Shown: piece by piece, positions 17,803 to 27,607 of the stretch
Numbering within the stretch: position 1 is the stretch's first letter
How the letters are laid out: each line of letters starts with the position of its first letter
Source: Candidatus Helicobacter avicola
GTDB taxonomy: Bacteria; Campylobacterota; Campylobacteria; Campylobacterales; Helicobacteraceae
Reading direction: 5' to 3'
Length of the DNA: 36,130 bases
Assembly: GCA_019112865.1 (NCBI GenBank)
Contig: DXIN01000001.1
Location: forward strand, 1-36,130
Translations under genes and position numbers: made by a program
Notes under the pieces: model-generated
What the model was told of the DNA's origin: nothing
The model's input: only the letters and a program-made list of their open reading frames with translations
Database searches by the model: none

Positions 17803-19734
17803 ATGCGTATATCTCTTCATATCAAAGCATCTCTTGGAGTAACCTTCACTTGTATTATTGGATTTGTCATTTTTGGTTTTTTGCAATATCTCTATATTAA
17901 AGACCAAAAACTACAACAGAGCTTTGTAGAATACCAAGATAAACTCAACTCCTTAAATTCTATCCTCGATTCTTATATCACAGAAAAAAACCATATCCTC
18001 ATCGCACTCTCTGAAATTATCACCAAAAATCTTACCAACCAACCCCAAATAGCAAATGATTTGTATGTTGCCAAAGAAGTGGGAGACTTCAATCTCGTGT
18101 ATTTTGGTATAGAGAGCACAGGGCAAATGCTACGAAGTAATGGTAACCATGTCTATCCAAGCTCTGGCTACGACCCCCGCCAACGAAGCTGGTATATCAA
18201 TACAAAAGAAAATGGCAAAAAGAGTGTTTTGAGTGATATATGGATTTCAGCAAGCAATAAAGTGCCCGTGTTTGGATTTGGCGTCCCAATTTTTATCAAC
18301 AATACACTTTATGGTATAGTGGCTGCAGATATTGCCATAGCACCTCTCAATGAGTATGTCAGAGGCTTTTCACACAATGACACTATCAGTATTTTTGCGC
18401 TAGATTCTAAAGGCAATATCACACTCTCAAAAAACCAAAGTGATATATTTACCCAAACCGACACTTCCAAAGCCTTGCAGGATATACAGCCCCAAGATAA
18501 CTTTGCTTTGCTTGGAGAGCATCTTGTAGTGTGTCAAAAAAACACCTTAACAAATTGGAAAGTCTGCCTACTAGAAAAGCAAGAAGTGATTTATGAACAA
18601 ATCAGCAAAGACACTTTGTCATTTATCTATAAATTTTGTGTGTTTGTCTTCGTGCTAATGACCACGATGAATCTTATTATGCGCTATCTCCTAGCTCCCG
18701 TGGCGCGCATTAAAAAAGCAATAATTAATTTCTTTGATTATCTTAATGGCAAGACAACACAGATAGAAAATCTCAAGATACAAGGCAATGACGAGCTGGC
18801 TGAAATCGCTGATATGCTACGAAATAACATCGCACTTTCAGAATCTAACCTCAAAAAAGACAGAGTTATGGTAAGCCAAGCGCTACAAACCCTCGGCAGT
18901 GCAAAAAATGGAGATTTTTCCCAGACCATTGAACACGAAGCGGCAAATGCACAACTCAACGAACTCAAAACTTCTATTAATGATGCACTACATACCATCA
19001 ATGCTTCATTTACGGCAATCACAAAGATTCTTAGTATTTTCAAAGATAATGACTTCACACACAAGGCAGATTTAGAATCTACGCAAGGAACATTTCTAAA
19101 AGTATTAGAGGGTATCAATGCCCTTGGCGATGCCCTACAAAATATGCTGAATACCTCATCGACATTTGCCCATTCCCTCAATGACCAAAGTAGCGAACTA
19201 GAGCATATTATCACAAATCTTACACAAAGCTCCAATACCCAAGCAAGTGCGCTAGAGGAAACAGCTTCGGCAGTAGAGCAAATCACGTCATCTATGCAAA
19301 ATGTCTCAAGCAAAACCGATGAGGTAATAACACAGAGTGAAGAAATTAAAAATATCATTGGGATTATCAAAGATATAGCCGACCAAACAAACCTCCTAGC
19401 CTTAAACGCTGCTATTGAGGCTGCAAGAGCAGGTGAGCATGGGCGAGGCTTTGCTGTGGTAGCAGATGAAGTGCGCAAGCTTGCAGAGCGGACTACTAAA
19501 TCCCTAAGTGAGATAGAGGCAAACACCAATCTTTTGGTGCAATCTATCAATGATATGGCAGAATCTATCAAGGAACAAACTTCTGGTATTACCCAAATCA
19601 ATGAGTCGGTTGGAAATCTAGAATCTATCACGCAAGAAAATGTATCCATAGCCACCAATACTGGAGATATTGCCAAAAAAGTTGGTCATATTGCGAGTGA
19701 AATCCTAGCAGATGTCGAAAAAAAGAAATTCTAA
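17803..19734 (+). CDS. Transmembrane methyl-accepting chemotaxis protein with dCache-type sensor
   Basis: The 643 residues run: transmembrane helix 1 (about 11-32), a periplasmic double-Cache-like sensor (about 35-265), helix 2 (about 268-290), a HAMP-like linker and a long signalling domain whose tip is [29 protein letters not shown]. The sensor contains [10 protein letters not shown]123, R128, W130 and Y131 have the spacing of the amino-acid-binding dCache motif, and an Asp lies at about 176 in AADIA. The second Tyr of that motif is Ile here, so ligand type is uncertain. The ATG at 17803 has AGGAGG 4 nt upstream; an ATG at 17779 is weaker. Regulation by the T14 tract upstream is likely. Confidence 0.93.
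   Translation: MRISLHIKASLGVTFTCIIGFVIFGFLQYLYIKDQKLQQSFVEYQDKLNSLNSILDSYITEKNHILIALSEIITKNLTNQPQIANDLYVAKEVGDFNLVYFGIESTGQMLRSNGNHVYPSSGYDPRQRSWYINTKENGKKSVLSDIWISASNKVPVFGFGVPIFINNTLYGIVAADIAIAPLNEYVRGFSHNDTISIFALDSKGNITLSKNQSDIFTQTDTSKALQDIQPQDNFALLGEHLVVCQKNTLTNWKVCLLEKQEVIYEQISKDTLSFIYKFCVFVFVLMTTMNLIMRYLLAPVARIKKAIINFFDYLNGKTTQIENLKIQGNDELAEIADMLRNNIALSESNLKKDRVMVSQALQTLGSAKNGDFSQTIEHEAANAQLNELKTSINDALHTINASFTAITKILSIFKDNDFTHKADLESTQGTFLKVLEGINALGDALQNMLNTSSTFAHSLNDQSSELEHIITNLTQSSNTQASALEETASAVEQITSSMQNVSSKTDEVITQSEEIKNIIGIIKDIADQTNLLALNAAIEAARAGEHGRGFAVVADEVRKLAERTTKSLSEIEANTNLLVQSINDMAESIKEQTSGITQINESVGNLESITQENVSIATNTGDIAKKVGHIASEILADVEKKKF
19384..19487 (+). repeat. 104-bp perfect direct repeat, copy 2 (in second chemoreceptor gene)
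   Basis: Identical base for base to 12570-12673 in tlpD. It covers the conserved signalling tip and ends inside the RKLAE motif, after which the genes diverge (AERTTK here, AEKTQK in tlpD). Confidence 0.95.
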
Positions 19735-19764
19735 GATAGCTTTTCAACCAAGGGCAATGTGTAT

Positions 19765-19835
19765 GAGCGCGGCGGATACAACCCACCCTGTGAGCAATGC
19801 TAATTTGCCATAAGCAAATAAATTGCAATAAAGCT
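19765..19835 (+). repeat. Modular intergenic repeat, degenerate copy E
   Basis: In the 127-nt gap between the chemoreceptor gene and ppk1, the sequence GTATGAGCGCGGCGGAT recalls the leader before hairpin 1. The segment AATTTGCCATAAGCAAAT followed by AAATTGCAATAAA recalls hairpin 2 and its tail, with a 4-nt duplication. Hairpin 1 is not recognisable. It is a decayed copy in the same orientation as copies A, C and D. Confidence 0.5.
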
Positions 19836-19861
19836 AAAGCACCAAGGCTGATGAGTATTGG

Positions 19862-21952
19862 CTAACTTTCGCCCATCATACGTTTGATAAGCTTTGAGGC
19901 TTTGGCACTCTTGGTATTGCCTGAGGCATTATAGAGCATATTTATCATCTCCTCAAACACCTCTTGTGCATTGATAGGATTTTGGTCTGGGCTTAACTTC
20001 TTATACTCTCCGTTGCTTTGAAGTTCGTGGGCTTGGAGATTGTCTTTGAGCTGTATGGTAACAATCTCAAGAAGCTTGCGTGCAATTTCCTCACTAATAG
20101 AGGGTGTGAGTATTTCTATCCTACGTTCGAGATTGCGTGGCATAATATCTGCTGAAGCGAAGTAAATAGGCGTAGGTGCATTTTTGAAATAATAGATTCT
20201 AGCGTGTTCTAGGTATTTTCCCACGATAGAAATGACACGGATATTTTCACTCACACCTTTTACGCCAGGTCTCAAACAACAAATCCCGCGCACAATGAGA
20301 TCGATTTTAACCCCCGCTTGTGAGGCTTTATACAATGCGCGAATAATATCCACATCAACAAACGCATTGGCTTTCATAATAATCCGCCCTTGCTCACCCT
20401 TTTGACGCTCGTTGTCAATAAGATGAAGTAGCTCGGTCTTTATCTGTGTGGGTGCGATTTTTAGTTTGTTTAGCTCGGTTTTGTAGGCATTGCCCGTAGA
20501 GAGTGCGTGAAAAAGCTTAAGCGCATCATTGGCAATGTCCTTATCACTTGTAAGTAGTGAAAGATCGGTATATATCTTGGCAGTGCCGGGATTGTAGTTG
20601 CCTGTGCTAAGGTGGATATATTCTTTAAGTGTGTTATTGACACGTTTTATTACAAGCGCGATTTTCGCATGGACTTTAAGCCCGGGGATACCATATATCA
20701 CGTGTGCTCCAGCAGATTCTAGACGCTTTGCCCAATGCAAATTATTCTCTTCATCAAAACGTGCCTTTAGCTCAACAAGTGCAGTTACTTGCTTATTGTT
20801 TTCGGCTGCTTCAATGAGAGCTTGGACAATAGGCGAGTTTTTGCCTACACGATAGAGTGTCATACGGATACTTACCACATCAGGATCCTTTGCTGCGCTT
20901 TGGATAAAATTCACCACAGAATCAAAACTCTCATACGGATGGAAAAGCAGTGCATCATCACTATTGAGTGTCGTGAAAATATTGCTATTGCTCTCTAGCG
21001 GTGGCAAAATCTTGGGGTTAATCGGAGGCAAAGTGAGATGAGCAAAGTCCTTGCTCCCTACAATCTGCCACAAACCGCTAAGATTCAAAAGAAATGTTGT
21101 CTTGTATGTATAAATATCTTGTGAATCTACCTTCACATTGGCATTGACAAACCCCACCAAATCCGTGTCGTTATCGCCAATTTCTAACCGCACAATCTCG
21201 CCCTTGCGCCGCGTTTTGATCCCCTCACTCATAATTTGGAAAAAATCATCAGCTTCCTCTTCTTCGATCTCCATATCCGCATTGCGCGTAACCCTAAATG
21301 GCGCATAACTCAAAATCTCATAATCATGAAAAAACTCTTGAGCAAATTCCCCCACAATATCCTCTACCGGCACAAACACACCACTATGAATCTCAAAAAA
21401 GCGAGGTAAGATTCTAGGGATTCTCACGATTCCATAGCGAAATGCGTCATCTTGGGCTTTGAATTTGAGCGCAATAGCAAACGAGAGGTTGTTAAGATGT
21501 GGGAATGGGTGCGTAGAATCCACAAGCACCGGCACAATAACCGGATAGAGCTGTGTGGTAAAATACTCTTTGAGGATCTTCTTTTCCTCCGTGTTCAAGT
21601 CTTTGACTTGCTTTATGTGGAGATTCTCTTTTGCAAGAGCGTTTTTTATCGTATGAAAAATCTTTTCTAAACTAGCCTGTTCGGTGTGGAGGTATTTTCG
21701 GATACTGCTTAACTGCTGGAGAGGCGTGAGCTTATCAGCTGCAGTCTCGGTAATACCGCTTGCATACAAACGTTTCAACCCCGCAACGCGTATCATATAA
21801 AATTCATCAAGATTTGTGCCATAAATTGCAACAAATTTGAGCTGTTCTAAAAGTGGCATACGCGGATTTTTTGCCTCATTGAGCACACGGGTATTAAACC
21901 GAAGCCACGATAACTCGCGATTAAAATACATTTTGCTATCTTGAATTGTCAT
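19862..21952 (-). CDS. ppk: Polyphosphate kinase 1
   Basis: The 696 residues are the usual PPK1 length, beginning with YFNRELSWLRFNTRVL and YGTNLDEFYMIRVAGL. The phosphorylated histidine is H428 in GLKVHAKIALV, and the second conserved His is in EHARIYYF (about 580). The enzyme makes polyphosphate from ATP reversibly; polyphosphate supports stress survival and motility in Campylobacterota (family knowledge). AGGAGGGG lies 4 nt before the ATG. It stands alone on the minus strand, convergent with the chemoreceptor gene and divergent from the small barrel protein gene. Confidence 0.97.
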   Translation of the reverse strand: MTIQDSKMYFNRELSWLRFNTRVLNEAKNPRMPLLEQLKFVAIYGTNLDEFYMIRVAGLKRLYASGITETAADKLTPLQQLSSIRKYLHTEQASLEKIFHTIKNALAKENLHIKQVKDLNTEEKKILKEYFTTQLYPVIVPVLVDSTHPFPHLNNLSFAIALKFKAQDDAFRYGIVRIPRILPRFFEIHSGVFVPVEDIVGEFAQEFFHDYEILSYAPFRVTRNADMEIEEEEADDFFQIMSEGIKTRRKGEIVRLEIGDNDTDLVGFVNANVKVDSQDIYTYKTTFLLNLSGLWQIVGSKDFAHLTLPPINPKILPPLESNSNIFTTLNSDDALLFHPYESFDSVVNFIQSAAKDPDVVSIRMTLYRVGKNSPIVQALIEAAENNKQVTALVELKARFDEENNLHWAKRLESAGAHVIYGIPGLKVHAKIALVIKRVNNTLKEYIHLSTGNYNPGTAKIYTDLSLLTSDKDIANDALKLFHALSTGNAYKTELNKLKIAPTQIKTELLHLIDNERQKGEQGRIIMKANAFVDVDIIRALYKASQAGVKIDLIVRGICCLRPGVKGVSENIRVISIVGKYLEHARIYYFKNAPTPIYFASADIMPRNLERRIEILTPSISEEIARKLLEIVTIQLKDNLQAHELQSNGEYKKLSPDQNPINAQEVFEEMINMLYNASGNTKSAKASKLIKRMMGES

Positions 21953-22064
21953 CTTACCCCTCCTAGTATTTAAGATTATCTCTACCTATTGTAGCCAAAT
22001 TTCTATGAATCTAGTGGAATAAACCCACCCCAAAGACAAAATTTCTTGCTTTTTATTACTTTTA

Positions 22065-22073
22065 TGCTATTAT
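22065..22073 (+). promoter_or_regulatory. Extended -10 promoter of the small outer-membrane protein gene
   Basis: TGC-TATTAT, 37 nt upstream of the ATG at 22111, with a T-rich stretch immediately upstream. It is the typical shape of a Helicobacter vegetative promoter. Confidence 0.55.
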
Positions 22074-22110
22074 TGCGTGGTTTTATCATCGACTTAGAAA
22101 AGGAGTGTTT

Positions 22111-22620
22111 ATGAAGAAATTACTTTTGGCACTAGGGTTAAGTGCTAGTTTAGGTTGGGCTGTGGAGTTTGCAGGAGTTGAGATAAGCCCAGAAATCGGT
22201 GGAAGTGTAGGCAAGGTCGTATCAAGCGAATGGGATAACCACAAACCGATGAATTATGGTGCATATGCGCGAGTATGGGTTGGAGTCTTTGACTGGGTAG
22301 TAGCTCCCCAAGTCAAATGGGATCATTACGAAAAAACAGGTCTATTCGACTCGAATTCTAACACACAATTTGGTGCCTCACTTGGGCATAATTTCGGACT
22401 TGTAGTGCTACGTCTCACACCTTATATCGGTGTCAATCGCTCGACTTTCAACAAAACCTTTGCTGATACAATCTCTTACAATGCCGGCATCAAACTAAAA
22501 CCAGCGATTATCCCTCTAGCCCTAAGTGTGCAATACACCTACCAAAATCCTGATTTTGTTGGCACAAACATAAGCTTTGCAATGCACAATGTGCAAGTTA
22601 TGCTAGGTTTGCATTTTTAG
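22111..22620 (+). CDS. Small outer-membrane beta-barrel protein
   Basis: The precursor has 169 residues with signal peptide MKKLLLALGLSASLGWA. The mature part alternates polar and aromatic residues in about eight strands (for example YGAYARVWVGVFDWVVAPQ) and ends VQVMLGLHF with a C-terminal Phe, so it should insert in the outer membrane as a small barrel. No family name is evident. AAAAGGAG ends 5 nt before the ATG at 22111; a GTG two codons upstream overlaps that site and is rejected. The decarboxylase gene follows by 41 nt, but a functional link is not obvious. Confidence 0.78.
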   Translation: MKKLLLALGLSASLGWAVEFAGVEISPEIGGSVGKVVSSEWDNHKPMNYGAYARVWVGVFDWVVAPQVKWDHYEKTGLFDSNSNTQFGASLGHNFGLVVLRLTPYIGVNRSTFNKTFADTISYNAGIKLKPAIIPLALSVQYTYQNPDFVGTNISFAMHNVQVMLGLHF

Positions 22621-22661
22621 GATTGCTTTGTTACAATGCCTCCAAAACTTTGGGGGCATTT

Positions 22662-24509
22662 ATGCGATACTTTCACAACACGCACGATCTTATCACATAT
22701 CTTGAGGCACACGATGCCCTGCGTGTCATTGATACACCATTAGATATTTATCTTGAGATTCCACATCTTGCATACTTAGAAGTCAAGAAACCAGATTCTA
22801 AAGCCTTGCTTTTTACCCACCCAATCGACAAAAAAACCAACAAAAGCTTTGAGATTCCAGTGCTGATGAATGTCTTTGGATCACGCGCTTTGCTAGATCT
22901 CATCGTGCAAAAAAATCCAGATTCACTAGCACACAATATCGCAACATTGCTCAAATTCACGCCACCAAAAGGCATTGTGCAAACATTGCAAAAAGCAAAA
23001 GAACTCTTTGCCTTGCGTCATATTTTCCCACAAAAAACCTCACGCACACCGCCATTCCAAGAGGTAATCCAAAAAGAAATCAATCTCTATGAGCTACCTA
23101 TCCTCACCACTTGGGAGCACGATGGCGGACCCTTTATCACTATGGGGCAGGTCTATACTCAAAGCCTTGATGGTAAGAAAAAAAATCTCGGTATGTATCG
23201 TTTGCAAGTTTATGACAAAAATCATCTTGGCTTGCATTGGCAGATTCATAAAGATTCTCATCACTTCTTTCACGAATACAAAAAAGCCGGACAAAAAATG
23301 CCCGTGAGCATTGCTCTTGGTGGTGATCCGCTCTATATTTGGTGCGGGCAAGCCCCACTCCCTATGGGTATGTATGAGCTTATGCTCTATGGCTTTATCC
23401 GCGACAAGAAACCAAGAGTTAGTAAATGCCTTACAAATGATTTGTATGTGCCTTGTGATGTAGATATTGTGATTGAGGGTTGGGTGGATACGAGTGTGAT
23501 GCGCGATGAGGGACCATTTGGTGATCACACGGGATTTTATACACCCATAGAATCGTATCCGGTGCTTGAAGTGAGTGCTATCACGATGAGAAAATCACCT
23601 ATTTTCCCCGCCACAATCGTGGGTAAGCCACCACTTGAAGACAAATATATGGGCTATCTTACCGAACGTATTTTTTTGCCTTTGTTACAGACGACTACAC
23701 ACGGATTGGTGGATTACCATATGCCAGAAAATGGCGTTTTTCACAATCTCATTTTTGCTAAGCTTGCGCCCCAATACCCAGCTCACGCTACCCAACTCCT
23801 GCACGCGTTTTGGGGTGTGGGGCAGATGAGCTTTGTCAAGCACGCAATTTTTGTCGATGAGGACGCCCCGGCTTTAGAGGATTATGAAGCATTTGGTAGC
23901 TATGTGCTCAATCGTTTTAGTGTAGATTCTATGATTATCAGCGAGGGAGTTTGTGATGCGCTTGATCACGCAAGCCCAAATTTTGCGAGGGGTGGCAAGC
24001 TAGGTGTGCAGGCTATGGGAGAGGAAGTAGAGAATACATTGGTGTATATGGAGGATTTAGAGCTCTACACACGGATACAGGGACTTTTACCTTGTGCCAA
24101 TGGAGTAAAGCAGTATTTTACCCACACGCGCAATCCTCTGTGTGTGCTGGGTGTGCAAAAAGAATCTAGTAGCCTAAAAACACTCATTAGCACAATCTCT
24201 TTAGGTGTGCTTACACAGAATCTACGCATCGTATTTTTGGTGGATTCTGCCAAGAATGATTTGCAAAACCCTTATATGCTAGTGTGGAGGATTACAAACA
24301 ATATCGATGCTAAACGCGATATTTGGGTGCAAGAGGGTGTGGTGTTTGTCGATGCGACCGACAAAAGCACAATAGATGGTTACCACAGGGAGTGGCCCAA
24401 AGAAACTGATTGCAACAAGGAAATCATACAAGCCCTGCGTGATAAAGGCTTGCTAGAGGGTGTAGATTCGGAGTTTTTGAGACATTACCAAATCTGTGGC
24501 GAGTGCTAA
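22662..24509 (+). CDS. UbiD-family decarboxylase (menaquinone/futalosine pathway type)
   Basis: The 615 residues match the long UbiD form annotated in Campylobacterota as menaquinone biosynthesis decarboxylase. Conserved blocks include LTTWEHDGGPFITMGQV, LGMYRLQVYDKNHLGLHWQ and MRDEGPFGDHTGFYTP, which carries a catalytic-loop Glu, plus a C-terminal GKLGVQAMGEE. UbiD enzymes use prenylated FMN made by a UbiX partner, which is not in this window. Since these bacteria make menaquinone by the futalosine route, a late decarboxylation is the likely job. The start at 22662 gives MRYFHNTHDLI; the ribosome binding site is weak (TTGGGGGC). It converges with the next gene, overlapping by 4 nt. Confidence 0.88.
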   Translation: MRYFHNTHDLITYLEAHDALRVIDTPLDIYLEIPHLAYLEVKKPDSKALLFTHPIDKKTNKSFEIPVLMNVFGSRALLDLIVQKNPDSLAHNIATLLKFTPPKGIVQTLQKAKELFALRHIFPQKTSRTPPFQEVIQKEINLYELPILTTWEHDGGPFITMGQVYTQSLDGKKKNLGMYRLQVYDKNHLGLHWQIHKDSHHFFHEYKKAGQKMPVSIALGGDPLYIWCGQAPLPMGMYELMLYGFIRDKKPRVSKCLTNDLYVPCDVDIVIEGWVDTSVMRDEGPFGDHTGFYTPIESYPVLEVSAITMRKSPIFPATIVGKPPLEDKYMGYLTERIFLPLLQTTTHGLVDYHMPENGVFHNLIFAKLAPQYPAHATQLLHAFWGVGQMSFVKHAIFVDEDAPALEDYEAFGSYVLNRFSVDSMIISEGVCDALDHASPNFARGGKLGVQAMGEEVENTLVYMEDLELYTRIQGLLPCANGVKQYFTHTRNPLCVLGVQKESSSLKTLISTISLGVLTQNLRIVFLVDSAKNDLQNPYMLVWRITNNIDAKRDIWVQEGVVFVDATDKSTIDGYHREWPKETDCNKEIIQALRDKGLLEGVDSEFLRHYQICGEC

Positions 24510-25933
24510 ATCGCCATTCGCACAGATTCTGCTAGCAAATCGCCATTATGTGAAGGGACAAAAAACTGCACACCCAAATCGCGTGCTTTGAGCATAAAGT
24601 CAGAATCTTTATGATCGGGCATAAGGATAATAAACTCGATTTTAGCGTCTTTTTTGGTTACCTTAAACTTACGAATAAAATCAAGCGCACTCACATTTTC
24701 ATTACGCCAATCCATCACAACAATATCGTATTTATTCGCACACAGCTCGTTAAATGCAGGTATCATCTTTTGCTCGGTAGCAATCGAAATGCAAGAATCC
24801 ACCTTTTCGATAATCTGTTTGTCTCGGTGCAAATCCGCACTAGATTCACGAATGATGAGGATATTTCTCTTGCTCACTTCCTCAAGATAGCGCAAAAGGT
24901 TAAAAAGCTCTTTGCTACGCGGCGAGAGCTTACTTTTGTCAAGCCCACGCAAGAAATAATGCAAAAAAGTCTTAGAACTATATCCACCCTCAATCCCCGC
25001 ATCACGAAAAAAGCGTTTCACTACCTCACTCCGCTTTGCTCGCTGCCATAGGAACGAATCCAAATCATAGGCTTTGGTATCAAGCAAAGTGATAAAATGC
25101 TCTTTTATCTCCTGCTTCATTGGAGTAAAAGCCTCGGCAAACTCTTGGAGGTGCTTTTGTCTGAAGTCTTTGAGACGTTCTGTGGTTTTTACCAAAAGTT
25201 CTTTTTGCACCGCGATAAAATTCACCAAATCCACATATCGCTTACGCATAGCCTTGACATCTTTTTCTAGCTCGTGAAAATCTTTAGAATGTTTGTTGCT
25301 AGAGTTTTTGAGCGCAAACTCGGATTCTTCAAGTTCTTTGCCTAATGGGCGCACTTGAGCTTGGGCGTTATTGAGCGAAGATTGGGTCATTTCGATGAGA
25401 TTTTGTGCCTTGAGATAGGCACTTTGGCGATTAAGAAAAATCTTTTCGAAAGAATATTCGAGCGAATACTCTGTTTTCTTCACATAGTTTTCAAATTCCT
25501 TGTGTAACCCCAAGATTTCTTGACGCAGTTTTTTAAGCGCAGGATTAGCGAGTGTGCCGTCCATCTCACACAAATCATTGTATGCTGTGAGAATAAATCG
25601 CTGTGAGCGCAAAAAATCAAGACGAGGGTGGTTATCCATAAAATCCTTGTAGTTTTGCAAAATAGTGTTTTCGCGCTCAAAAAACTCCGTGATACACTCC
25701 TCTGCAGATTTGGTTACAGGGATCTCATCAGGATCTACTGGTTTTGGCTTGGGACGAATCTTTACCACCTTCGCCCTCTCCACATCAAATTCTATTTCAG
25801 CTTTTGGAACAAGCTCATTTTCTTTGCCTTCCCACAACTCCAAATCAAAGAGATACTGCCTTTTATTCACTGCTTGTTCGATTTTGCCTTGATTTGTCTT
25901 GGTATCGATTTCTAAAAGTATGCCTTGTAACAT
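24506..25933 (-). CDS. OB-fold / coiled-coil / receiver-like protein of unknown role
   Basis: The 475 residues show three parts. Residues 1-65 look like a cold-shock-type OB fold (GILLEIDTKTNQGKI, KAEIEFDVERAKVVKI). Residues about 75-330 are largely helical with coiled-coil stretches (LGKELEESEFALKNSSNKH and following). Residues about 350-475 resemble a response-regulator receiver (ILIIRESS, then YDIVVMDW with a candidate Asp, FIILMPDHKD, KARDLGVQFFVPS). The usual acidic pair after the first strand is missing, so phosphorylation is doubtful. No signal peptide is present. It starts 2 nt after the stop of the lipoprotein gene, so the two form one unit. I do not know the function. Confidence 0.72.
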   Translation of the reverse strand: MLQGILLEIDTKTNQGKIEQAVNKRQYLFDLELWEGKENELVPKAEIEFDVERAKVVKIRPKPKPVDPDEIPVTKSAEECITEFFERENTILQNYKDFMDNHPRLDFLRSQRFILTAYNDLCEMDGTLANPALKKLRQEILGLHKEFENYVKKTEYSLEYSFEKIFLNRQSAYLKAQNLIEMTQSSLNNAQAQVRPLGKELEESEFALKNSSNKHSKDFHELEKDVKAMRKRYVDLVNFIAVQKELLVKTTERLKDFRQKHLQEFAEAFTPMKQEIKEHFITLLDTKAYDLDSFLWQRAKRSEVVKRFFRDAGIEGGYSSKTFLHYFLRGLDKSKLSPRSKELFNLLRYLEEVSKRNILIIRESSADLHRDKQIIEKVDSCISIATEQKMIPAFNELCANKYDIVVMDWRNENVSALDFIRKFKVTKKDAKIEFIILMPDHKDSDFMLKARDLGVQFFVPSHNGDLLAESVRMAI

Positions 25934-25935
25934 TT

Positions 25936-26538
25936 TTACCCACCCATCACACTAGATCCACCAGTGCGCCCACTACTAGAATTATTGCCAAAAAACCCAC
26001 TCCGCCCACTATTGCCCTTTAGTGCGCTGCTAGAAGTGCTTTTGTTTGAAAAGCTATTTTTGCTCCTCTCATAGGCTTGTGGGGATTTATAGTTGCGCTG
26101 TGCATTGGCTTGATAATTAGGATTGTTAAAAAGCTTGTTGCCAATATAGCTCCCCAAAATCGCTCCAGCAGCCGACGCAAGGATCGCTCCACCAAGCCCA
26201 AGTCCTCCGGAATTTGGATTAGTCAGCTCACTCGTGCCCATATCAATCTTGCGTTCCTCTTGAGCAATGAGCTGTGCAACTTCCTCATCACTAAGCATAC
26301 GCTCTCCCCCATTTAGCTCCTTTAGCAATACACGCGTGGTATCACTTGGATATTCCTCTAGTATCTTGTAACTCCCATCTTGCTGCTCCTCAATAATAAC
26401 AAACGCGCCATTTTTTTGTGCATTTTGGAGGATTGCAGAATCTTGAGTGCCAGAATCCCCACACCCCTGTATCGCAAACACCACCGCTACGCCGATACCA
26501 CCAACCATTGCATAATCTTTGATTTTGCCAAACTTCAT
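25936..26538 (-). CDS. UPF0323 family lipoprotein
   Basis: The precursor has 200 residues, clearly of the UPF0323 family (H. pylori HP0232). Membrane segment 11-25 leads into lipobox AIQGC with lipidated C26. Shared blocks are [22 protein letters not shown], a glycine-rich membrane-like hairpin [22 protein letters not shown] and [22 protein letters not shown]. The tail is Ser/Gly/Asn-rich. The function is unknown; it is envelope-located. It is the first gene of a two-gene minus-strand unit and diverges from cbpA across 168 nt. Confidence 0.93.
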   Translation of the reverse strand: MKFGKIKDYAMVGGIGVAVVFAIQGCGDSGTQDSAILQNAQKNGAFVIIEEQQDGSYKILEEYPSDTTRVLLKELNGGERMLSDEEVAQLIAQEERKIDMGTSELTNPNSGGLGLGGAILASAAGAILGSYIGNKLFNNPNYQANAQRNYKSPQAYERSKNSFSNKSTSSSALKGNSGRSGFFGNNSSSGRTGGSSVMGG

Positions 26539-26609
26539 CGTCTTCTCATTTTTTAGGATTTCGCTACATTATATTTTTTTCACTCCTTAAAAGTCAATAG
26601 TTTATCAAA

Positions 26610-26630
26610 CTTGATTGCATAATACTAAAG
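26610..26630 (+). promoter_or_regulatory. HspR operator (HAIR-like) upstream of cbpA
   Basis: CTTGATT-N7-ACTAAAG matches the HspR inverted repeat CTTGAGT-N7-ACTCAAG in 12 of 14 arm bases, with the exact 7-nt spacer. It ends 5 nt before the extended -10 of the operon that encodes HspR itself, in a position to block RNA polymerase. This supports autorepression with release during heat shock, as known in H. pylori. Confidence 0.75.
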
Positions 26631-26635
26631 TTTTG

Positions 26636-26644
26636 TGATATAAT
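26636..26644 (+). promoter_or_regulatory. Extended -10 promoter of cbpA-hspR-rarA
   Basis: TGA-TATAAT lies within the 15-nt palindrome GTGATATAATATCAC (26635-26649). A second inverted repeat, ATTGCATAA (26614-26622) with TTATGCAAT (26656-26664), brackets it. The distance to the ATG is 62 nt, so the leader is about 55 nt. Confidence 0.65.
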
Positions 26645-26706
26645 ATCACTAAATTTTATGCAATACTATCTGTAAAATTTTTCACATTGTTTTTAGGAGT
26701 TTTAAT

Positions 26707-27597
26707 ATGGCAAAAAGTTTATACCAAACCTTAGAAATATCAGAAAATGCGAGTGTTGATGAAATTAAAAAAGCTTACAGAAAACTCGCACGCAAATACC
26801 ACCCAGATATTAACAAAGATCCGGGCGCAGAAGATAAGTTCAAAGAAATCAATGCCGCTTATGAAGTGCTAAGTGATGAGAATAAAAAAGCCCAATACGA
26901 CAGATTCGGAGATTCTATGTTTGGGGGGCAAAGTTTTCACGACTTTAGAAACGCACAAGGCAATATGGACATCAATGAGATTTTATCGCATATTTTTGGG
27001 CAAGGTGGCTTTGGAGCGGGCACTAGCCAAAATTTTAGCAGCTCTTTTGGTGGGGGTTTTGGTGGATTTGGCGATTTCGGGAGCTTTGGTGGTAGTGTGG
27101 ATAATGACATCAGAGATTCTATCACAATCCCTTTTGAGAGTGCCTTGCTCGGTGGAAGCTACCACTACAATGGCAAAAGCGGGGAGTTTAATATCAAAAT
27201 CCCAGCCGGAATCCGCGATAATGAGACAATCCGCCTCAAAGGCAAAGGGGCACAAACGCGTTATGGTGTGGGAGATTTGCTCCTCAAAGTCAGAGTCGCA
27301 CCAAACCCAGAATACAGCATAGATGGCGATGATCTACTAAAAGACATAGAAATCCCACTCAAACTCGCACTTTTTGGGGGCAAGATTCAGGTTAGCACCT
27401 TGCAAAAAGACATCACCCTTACCATTCCCCAAAATACCAAAAATGGACAAAAACTTCGTATCAAAGAACTTGGATTAAAAAACCGCAAAACCCAACACAC
27501 AGGCAATCTCTATCTACGCGTGAAAGTCATATTGCCCAAAGTAGAAGATCTAAGCCCAGAGCTTAGGAGTATGCTACAAGCCCAACTCGCAGACTAG
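26707..27597 (+). CDS. cbpA: CbpA, DnaJ-type co-chaperone
   Basis: The 296 residues start with a J domain (1-70) with the HPD motif in [10 protein letters not shown], then have a G/F-rich linker (about 75-130, dense in GGF) and a C-terminal substrate-binding region ([32 protein letters not shown]). The zinc-finger CxxCxGxG repeats of DnaJ are absent, so this is CbpA rather than DnaJ. It stimulates DnaK. TAGGAGT lies 6 nt before the ATG. It is the first gene of cbpA-hspR-rarA, the same order as HP1024-HP1026, and the operator upstream predicts repression by HspR. Confidence 0.95.
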   Translation: MAKSLYQTLEISENASVDEIKKAYRKLARKYHPDINKDPGAEDKFKEINAAYEVLSDENKKAQYDRFGDSMFGGQSFHDFRNAQGNMDINEILSHIFGQGGFGAGTSQNFSSSFGGGFGGFGDFGSFGGSVDNDIRDSITIPFESALLGGSYHYNGKSGEFNIKIPAGIRDNETIRLKGKGAQTRYGVGDLLLKVRVAPNPEYSIDGDDLLKDIEIPLKLALFGGKIQVSTLQKDITLTIPQNTKNGQKLRIKELGLKNRKTQHTGNLYLRVKVILPKVEDLSPELRSMLQAQLAD

Positions 27598-27607
27598 GAG
27601 GCATTTA

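Noticed and set aside
18738-19676. 312-codon open frame on the minus strand
   Set aside because: It lies wholly inside the chemoreceptor gene, antisense to a well-conserved signalling domain. The same antisense peptide appears opposite tlpD because of the shared 104-bp block.
23094-23528. 144-codon open frame on the minus strand
   Set aside because: Antisense to the core of the UbiD-family gene, which shows conserved catalytic blocks in its own frame.
26707-27597. DnaJ
   Set aside because: The zinc-finger cysteine repeats are missing; the domain order and the hspR-rarA context fit CbpA.
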